Shown here piece after piece: positions 6,910 to 11,122 of a stretch of 11,122 bases of DNA (positions are counted from its first letter, which is position 1; every line of letters begins with the position of its first letter). Location: assembly GCF_019219025.1 (NCBI RefSeq), contig NZ_JAHUWN010000057.1, positions 1-11,122 on the forward strand. The letters are read 5' to 3'. The notes beneath the pieces were generated by a model. The model had not been told where the DNA came from. It saw only the letters and a list, made by a program, of their open reading frames with translations, and searched no databases. A program made the translations under genes and the position numbers. Source of the stretch: Bacillus sp. sid0103 (GTDB lineage: Bacteria > Bacillota > Bacilli > Bacillales_B > DSM-18226).

Positions 6910-8337
6910 ATGTTATGGATAATGTTGATATTTTTTACTATCATCCTTCAATTTGGTTTCGTATTATTTGTAGGATTTCGGAATCCATCAAAAACAACTG
7001 CATGGCTGGCGATTATTTTTTTATTTCCCAATATCGGCTTTGTCATGTATGTGTTTTTAGCAAAAGATTATCAAATAAGGACCTTCGCTGCAGGAGAAAA
7101 CTTGAAGGGGTCCAAGCTGCCTGAAGATGTAATGAATAAATTAAACATTACTTCTTTTCCTGATAAGTTCACAAAAACACCGTTACGCAAGCAGCGGCGG
7201 CTGCTTGAATTACTCCAAACCATTTCTGAATCCCCAATTACCACGTGTAACGATATTCAAATTTATAACAATGGAAAGGCCACTTTAACTGCCATAATTG
7301 AAGAGTTGGAAAAAGCAAAAGACCATATACACATGGAATACTATATTATTCGGTCAGACAAAATCGGCAAAAGGATCCAGCAGATTTTAATTCGTAAAGC
7401 AAAAGAAGGAGTTAAGGTGCGCCTGCTATATGATGGATTGGGCAGTCTTGAATTAAGCAAATCCTTTATTCAAGAATTAAAGGATGCCAATGTTGAAATT
7501 AATGTATATTCGCCGATAACCAATGCATTTTTTAATAAAAAGCTCAATTATCGAAACCATCGAAAAATTGTTATCGTGGATGGTACCACTGGTTTTTTAG
7601 GAGGCTATAACATTGGAGATGAATATTTAGGCGAAAGTAAGAAATTTGGTTTTTGGCGGGATACCCATTTGAAAATAAAGGGGGAGGCTGTATTTCCTCT
7701 GCAAAATATCTTTCTTAATGATTGGAATCAGGCCAGTAAACAAGAAATTAGTCAGGAGAGTTACTTTCCTGTACAAGAATGTTCAGGAACTAAACAATTA
7801 CAGATTGCGGCGAGTGGACCTAACGCCCATATGAATAATATTTTGGAGCTGTATTTTGGCGCTTTAAATGCAGCAAATGATCGAATCTATATTGCGACGC
7901 CCTATTTTATTCCGGATCAGAGTATATTGGTTGCACTCAAAACAGCTGCTCTATGCGGGGTTGAGGTAAAAATTATCCTCCCGTCCCTTGAGGACCATAT
8001 ACTTGTGAAATGGGCAGCATTTTCCTATATGGAAGAATTAATGTTTGCGGGAATTAAATTTTATTATTATAACAATGGTTTTATTCATTCTAAAGTTATG
8101 ATTGTAGATAATATCCTTGCATCTGTCGGTACAGCTAATTTAGATATGAGAAGCCTATTTGATAATTTTGAATTAAATGCTGCCATTTTAGATGAAGAAA
8201 CCATAGAACTTCTCGTTAAGGATTTCCATCATGATCTAAAATATTGCAAGCAAATTGAAATGACAGAGTTTTGTAATCGCTCAAAATATCAGCGGGCAAA
8301 AGAAGTTTTATCAAGAATGCTCTCACCTCTGCTTTAA
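6910..8337 (+). CDS. cls: Cardiolipin synthase (phospholipase D family, two HKD motifs)
   Basis: A 475-residue membrane enzyme of the expected length. It joins two phosphatidylglycerol molecules into cardiolipin with release of glycerol at the cytoplasmic membrane. Two N-terminal hydrophobic segments are visible, about residues 1-21 and 30-51 (WLAIIFLFPNIGFVMYVFLA). Two catalytic HKD motifs follow: HRKIVIVD starting at His217 with FLGGYNIGDEYLG after it, and HSKVMIVD starting at His393 with SVGTANLDMRS after it. Other family marks are HMEYYIIRSD, LYDGLGS and FGFWRDTHLKIKG. GGGAGG at 6896-6901 lies 8 bases before ATG 6910, favouring it over the in-frame GTG at 6907. It appears to be transcribed alone. 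Bacilli often carry several cls paralogues, and I cannot tell which one this is. Both active sites look intact. Confidence 0.94.
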   Translation: MLWIMLIFFTIILQFGFVLFVGFRNPSKTTAWLAIIFLFPNIGFVMYVFLAKDYQIRTFAAGENLKGSKLPEDVMNKLNITSFPDKFTKTPLRKQRRLLELLQTISESPITTCNDIQIYNNGKATLTAIIEELEKAKDHIHMEYYIIRSDKIGKRIQQILIRKAKEGVKVRLLYDGLGSLELSKSFIQELKDANVEINVYSPITNAFFNKKLNYRNHRKIVIVDGTTGFLGGYNIGDEYLGESKKFGFWRDTHLKIKGEAVFPLQNIFLNDWNQASKQEISQESYFPVQECSGTKQLQIAASGPNAHMNNILELYFGALNAANDRIYIATPYFIPDQSILVALKTAALCGVEVKIILPSLEDHILVKWAAFSYMEELMFAGIKFYYYNNGFIHSKVMIVDNILASVGTANLDMRSLFDNFELNAAILDEETIELLVKDFHHDLKYCKQIEMTEFCNRSKYQRAKEVLSRMLSPLL

Positions 8338-8377
8338 ATTGGTATATTGACATTAGGGTGTACATCCCCGATTTAAT

Positions 8378-8554
8378 ATGATTTTTAGGTCATTAAACTC
8401 GTCATATAAGTTAAGAGATGGAAAGAGTACTAGAAGAATATATTACCAGTCTTTAGTAAAAAGTTTAGGAGCCTTTTATGCTGCTCTTGATAATAAATCA
8501 ACAAGACCACGTACTCATTTTTTTAAATATGGGCTTGTAGACTTAGTTATTTAA
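8378..8554 (+). CDS. Small unrecognised reading frame (58 codons), possibly a relic
   Basis: An open frame begins at ATG 8378 with MIFRSLNSSYKLRDGK and ends with FKYGLVDLVI before TAA 8552-8554. The middle (YYQSLVKSLGAFYAALDN) looks protein-like, with an amphipathic character, but there is no Shine-Dalgarno sequence before the ATG and I recognise no family. In-frame TAG at 8354-8356 closes it upstream. It may be a fragment of a larger gene now lost. It lies in a stretch of other broken frames after the cardiolipin synthase. Confidence 0.25.
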   Translation: MIFRSLNSSYKLRDGKSTRRIYYQSLVKSLGAFYAALDNKSTRPRTHFFKYGLVDLVI

Positions 8555-8623
8555 CCAGCCACAAAAAGGAATATTACATAGGCTAAGTCTAACATTATGT
8601 TTTTAAAATGAGGGGATAGGCGC

Positions 8624-8809
8624 ATGCACCAGTATTGGTAGATGAATTCAAAGGGGAGCGGGCAGCTCCTTGACCATGTGATTGTCAGCCATAGCGGTAA
8701 GCATGTCAGCCTAAAGGAAAATGACATCTATAAAAATACCAATATAGCAAAGGGGATATTTCCCCTTTGCTTGAAAGGAGGATTTTTTCATAATCATTAT
8801 CGTATCTGA
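8624..8809 (+). pseudogene. Broken unrecognised small gene with an early stop codon
   Basis: AGGGG at 8611-8615 is well spaced before ATG 8624, but the frame reads MHQYW and meets TAG at 8639-8641. The next codon is ATG (8642), and the same frame continues with GSGQLLDHVIVSHSGKHVSL and KENDIYKN to TGA 8807-8809. The good ribosome binding site, the in-frame stop and the sensible residue mix suggest a gene disabled by a nonsense change. Restart at 8642 is possible but has only a weak site. The last part runs through a strong hairpin at 8746-8771, so the original coding end may lie before it. No family is recognised. Confidence 0.35.
8746..8771 (+). terminator. Strong stem-loop without a U-tract
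   Basis: AGCAAAGGGG (8746-8755) pairs perfectly with CCCCTTTGCT (8762-8771) around ATATTT. It resembles the stem of an intrinsic terminator, but the bases after it (TGAAAGGAGG) are a ribosome binding site instead of a T-run. It may be a worn terminator of the broken gene before it or a structure controlling the frame after it. Confidence 0.5.
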
Positions 8810-8981
8810 TTTTTATAAAGATGAGACACAAGCCATTGAAAAGGCAGGTCTGAAAGAGGAAATCGATTATCATCCATTTGAATACGGTTGAAAGTCTAAG
8901 AAAATCTATAGTCTACCATTTTTTGAAGCTATGAACGAAAAATATAAACCCACAAAAAATACGATGATTTTATCAGTATAA
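8790..8981 (+). pseudogene. Broken unrecognised small gene with a lost start codon and internal stop
   Basis: A near-perfect ribosome binding site, AAAGGAGG at 8774-8781, is followed after 8 bases by ATA where an ATG would be expected. The frame then reads IIIVSDFYKDETQAIEKAGL and KEEIDYHPFEYG, meets TGA at 8889-8891, and continues KSKKIYSLPFFEAMNEKYKP to TAA 8979-8981. With the start restored and the stop removed it would encode about 63 residues. The well-placed ribosome binding site and good residue composition on both sides of the stop point to a former small gene. A non-AUG start is possible but would give only about 33 residues. I recognise no family. Confidence 0.4.
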
Positions 8982-8992
8982 AATTGGAAACG

Positions 8993-9022
8993 AAAAAACA
9001 TCGGCTGGATCAGCGCCGATGT
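8993..9022 (-). terminator. Second intrinsic terminator for the minus-strand ahp operon
   Basis: ACATCGGC (8998-9005) pairs with GCCGATGT (9015-9022) around a 9-base loop. On the minus strand the stem is followed by a run of six T (8993-8998). It stands behind the stronger terminator at 9039-9084. Confidence 0.7.
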
Positions 9023-9038
9023 TGGTTCACGAATTGAT

Positions 9039-9084
9039 AAAAAGGAACATTCACTAAAGAGGAGTATAGTGAATGTTCCTTTTT
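9039..9084 (-). terminator. Strong bidirectional terminator after ahpF
   Basis: The 18 bases 9039-9056 pair perfectly with 9067-9084 around a 10-base loop. The outer five pairs are A-T, giving T-runs after the GC-containing stem on both strands. It ends transcription from ahpF on the minus strand and could also stop plus-strand read-through from the cardiolipin synthase region. Confidence 0.85.
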
Positions 9085-9111
9085 ACTTTTTTATATTTTT
9101 TTGTAGGTGGT

Positions 9112-10644
9112 TTACGTATTTCGGATTAGATAATCAAATGCACCTAAGGCTGCATTAGCACCCGATCCCATAGAAATAATGATCTGCTTGTAGGGACTGT
9201 TCGTACAGTCGCCTGCAGCATACACTCCAGGGATGTTGGTAGCGCCATGCTTATCGACAACAATCTCACCGAAGCGAGTACGTTCAAGCGTTACGCCTAA
9301 CCAATCGTTATTTGGCACAAGGCCGATCTGAACAAACACACCTTGCAATTCAATGTGATGAACGGCTCCCGAATCACGCTCAATGTAGCGTATACCATTT
9401 ACCTTATTAGTGCCGGTAATTTCTTTTGTTTGAACGTTCTTTAGGACAGTCACATTAGGCAGACTGTTAAGGCGGTCTTGCAGTACTGCATCAGCTTACA
9501 GCTCTGGCATAAATTCTAGAACAGTTACATGTTTAACAATGCCTGCGAGGTCGATTGCAGCCTCAATACCAGAGTTTCCGCCACCAATAACAGCTACATG
9601 TTTCCCTGCAAATAATGGACCGTCACAATGAGGACAGTATGTTACACCTTTGTTTTTGAACTCTGCTTCTCCAGGTACACCAACATTGCGCCACCGAGCA
9701 CCTGTAGAAAGGATTACAGTCTTACTCTTTAGAACAGGTCCGCTTTCAAGTTCAATTTCGATGAGATCCTTTTTCTCCAAACGTTTGGCACGCTGTAAAT
9801 TCATCACATCAATGCCGTACTCTTTCACATGCTCTTCCAAACTTGCTACGAGCTTAGGCCCTTCCGTGTATTTCATACTAATAAAGTTCTCAATACCCAA
9901 AGTGTCCATAACTTGACCGCCAAAGCGTTCAGCAACAATGCCTGTACGAATACCTTTTCGTGCTGCATAGATTGCTGCACTTGCACCAGCCGGACCGCCC
10001 CCAACAACAAGCACATCGTATGGATCTTTATCGGCAAACTCTGATGCATCTGCTGTATTACCCATTTTGGCAAGAATTTCTTCAAGGGTCATACGACCAC
10101 TTCCAAAGACTTCACCATTTAGGTAAACAGCTGGGACTGCCATAATATCTTTACTTTCTATCTCTTTCTTGAACGTCACACCATCAATCATGGTATGCGT
10201 AATTCCAGGGTTGAAAATACTCATCAGGTTGAGCGCCTGTACAAAGTCAGTACAGTTGTGGCAGCTTAGGCTGATGTAAGATTCAAAATGATATTCGCCT
10301 TTAATGTTTTTGACTTGATCAATTACCTTCTGATCAACCTTTGGAGCTCTTCCGCTAACTTGCAGCATAGCTAATACTAAAGAAGTAAATTCGTGTCCCA
10401 GAGGAATACCAGCAAAAGTGACTCCAGTATCTTCGCCAACACGATTCACACTAAAGCTAGGCGTTCTCGGTAATTGCGTCTGTACTACTGTTATTTTTTG
10501 TGACATGCTGGCTAATTCATACACTAGAGCCAGCATGTCACGGGATACATCATCGGATCCAGGATTTACTTTTAGCAGCACATCGCCCTCCATCAATTGA
10601 AGATATTGGGCTAATTGTGCTTTTATATCTGCTTCTAGTATCAT
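9112..10644 (-). pseudogene. ahpF: Alkyl hydroperoxide reductase subunit F, interrupted by an in-frame stop
   Basis: AhpF is the flavoprotein disulfide reductase that moves electrons from NADH through FAD and two Cys pairs to the peroxidase AhpC. The frame is continuous over 510 codons, the normal length, except for TAA at codon 383 (plus-strand 9496-9498), where Lys is expected (E-F-M-P-E-L-stop-A-D-A-V-L-Q); one substitution from AAA would create it. Before the stop: an N-terminal thioredoxin-fold domain with CHNC at 128-131, FAD-binding GGGPAG at 215-220, redox pair CPHC at 337-340 and NAD-binding GGGNSG at 354-359. After it: 127 residues with the C-terminal FAD motif YAAGDCTNSPYKQ. A 382-residue product would lack the end of the NADH domain and the second FAD segment, so it should be inactive unless there is read-through. 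The start ATG (10642-10644) has AAGGAG at 10656-10661. The ahpC remnant lies 15 bases upstream. Confidence 0.9.
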
Positions 10645-10659
10645 TATTGACAGGTCTCC

Positions 10660-10836
10660 TTAAATTTTTCCTACAAGATCCAGATTTGGTTTAAGGGTTG
10701 CCGTACCTTCTTGCCATTTAGCTGGGCAAACTTCACCTGGATTGTTACGAACATATTGTGCTGCTTTGATTTTGTTAATAAGTGTGCTTGCATCACGTCC
10801 AATGCCATCTGCGAAGGTTTGCGGAAACACTTGCGT
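10660..10836 (-). pseudogene. ahpC: Alkyl hydroperoxide reductase subunit C, 5'-truncated remnant
   Basis: The minus-strand frame covers 58 codons ending at TAA (10660-10662). It matches the C-terminus of Ahp[21 protein letters not shown], then [13 protein letters not shown] with the resolving cysteine, and the terminal NLDLVGKI. AhpC is a 2-Cys peroxiredoxin of about 187 residues that reduces hydrogen peroxide and organic peroxides. Here the first two thirds, including the peroxidatic cysteine (in F-V-C-P), are absent. Homology fades at about 10820-10836, where the residues become TQVFPQTF and an in-frame TAG follows (10837-10839). The remnant cannot be active. The ahpF ribosome binding site overlaps its stop codon, the normal operon arrangement. 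The lost promoter region would also leave ahpF without its usual transcription start. Confidence 0.85.
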
Positions 10837-10854
10837 CTACTAATATTTAAAGTT

Positions 10855-10888
10855 AGAAGGGATCATGTTATTGACATGATCCTTTTTT
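10855..10888 (+). terminator. Plus-strand intrinsic terminator without a matching gene
   Basis: GGATCATGT (10860-10868) pairs with ACATGATCC (10874-10882) around TATTG, followed by six T (10883-10888). Outer A-T and G-U pairs extend the stem to 10855. It is oriented to end a plus-strand transcript, yet the bases before it hold only the antisense of truncated ahpC. It may be left from a gene whose body was deleted. Confidence 0.75.
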
Positions 10889-10900
10889 GATAAACAACAA

Positions 10901-11122
10901 ATGGATGGTGAAAAAAGCAGCTCATTGGACGGTCTTAAAAATTTAAAATCCGATAATATGGAGAAGATACCTTTCCATAAACTATTTTTTAGGATTTGCA
11001 ATATGGATAAAAAAATAGAAAATGTTGTATTTAATCAAATAATTAATGACCATCTTAAACCAAATATCAGACAAATTGATGAGAAGGCTTATTATCCGAA
11101 AGAATTTTTAAATGCAGTGGGT
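10901..11122 (+). CDS. Probable acyl-CoA dehydrogenase, N-terminal part (runs off the window)
   Basis: An open frame from ATG 10901 continues to the window edge (74 codons). The last visible residues, NDHLKPNIRQIDEKAYYPKE followed by FLNAVG, match the N-terminal helical region of acyl-CoA dehydrogenases, where I-D-E-K-x-x-Y-P-(R/K)-E-F-L is common. These FAD enzymes oxidise acyl-CoA thioesters in the cytoplasm. The true start is uncertain: ATG 10901 has no clear ribosome binding site, ATG 10958 lacks one too, and ATG 11003 has AGGA at 10991-10994 with a better distance. The region between 10901 and 11003 reads less like the family, which favours 11003 or a fused leader. No catalytic residue or FAD-binding motif falls inside the window, so the call rests on one short motif. 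Confidence 0.5.
   Translation, partial: MDGEKSSSLDGLKNLKSDNMEKIPFHKLFFRICNMDKKIENVVFNQIINDHLKPNIRQIDEKAYYPKEFLNAVG

Noticed and set aside
9650..10145. Plus-strand open frames opposite ahpF
   Set aside because: They are antisense shadows of the conserved AhpF coding frame.
1..11122. CRISPR arrays, tRNA/rRNA genes, insertion-sequence ends, phage or defence genes
   Set aside because: No regularly spaced repeats, cloverleaf-like runs, transposase motifs or recognisable defence proteins were seen on reading both strands.

Overview
The window looks like chromosomal DNA from a low-GC Gram-positive bacterium of the Bacillus/Paenibacillus type. The grounds are strong AAGGAG-type ribosome binding sites, Bacillus-type protein families (an IolS-like aldo/keto reductase, an AhpC/AhpF pair, a two-HKD cardiolipin synthase with two N-terminal membrane segments) and U-tailed intrinsic terminators. 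All identifications come from reading motifs; no database search was possible.

Layout. 2-148: tail of a flavodoxin-like oxidoreductase. 373-3932: four plus-strand genes for small-molecule or detoxification enzymes: a short-chain dehydrogenase broken by a one-base deletion, a metallo-beta-lactamase-fold hydrolase lacking an expected zinc histidine, a SnoaL/NTF2-like protein and an alpha/beta hydrolase. 4077-4499: a universal stress protein. 4511-4606: a fragment of a TetR-family gene. 4677-6161: an IolS-like aldo/keto reductase followed at 9 bases by a TetR regulator, closed by a terminator. 6183-6792: remnant of the C-terminal part of a secreted subtilisin-type protease or similar surface protein. 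6910-8337: cardiolipin synthase. 8338-9038: a gene graveyard with three small or broken reading frames and hairpins. 8993-9084: two terminators. 9112-10836, minus strand: alkyl hydroperoxide reductase operon with ahpF carrying an in-frame stop and ahpC cut down to its C-terminus. 10901-end: start of a probable acyl-CoA dehydrogenase, plus strand.

How it fits together. The intact genes suggest a redox, aldehyde and stress accessory region under TetR-type control: the aldo/keto reductase and its TetR partner look like one unit, and an operator-like palindrome lies in a possible promoter upstream of the metallo-hydrolase. The main impression is genome decay and mosaicism. Five genes or fragments are broken (SDR, TetR fragment, protease remnant, ahpF, ahpC), the 8.3-9.0 kb stretch is littered with broken frames, and codon composition appears to alternate between moderate-GC blocks (SDR, SnoaL-like, alpha/beta hydrolase) and AT-rich blocks (metallo-hydrolase, reductase, TetR, cardiolipin synthase). 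I did not find a clear new defence or mobile system. The points most worth checking are the loss of the Ahp system, the altered metal site, and the duplicated TetR tail flanking the aldo/keto reductase.
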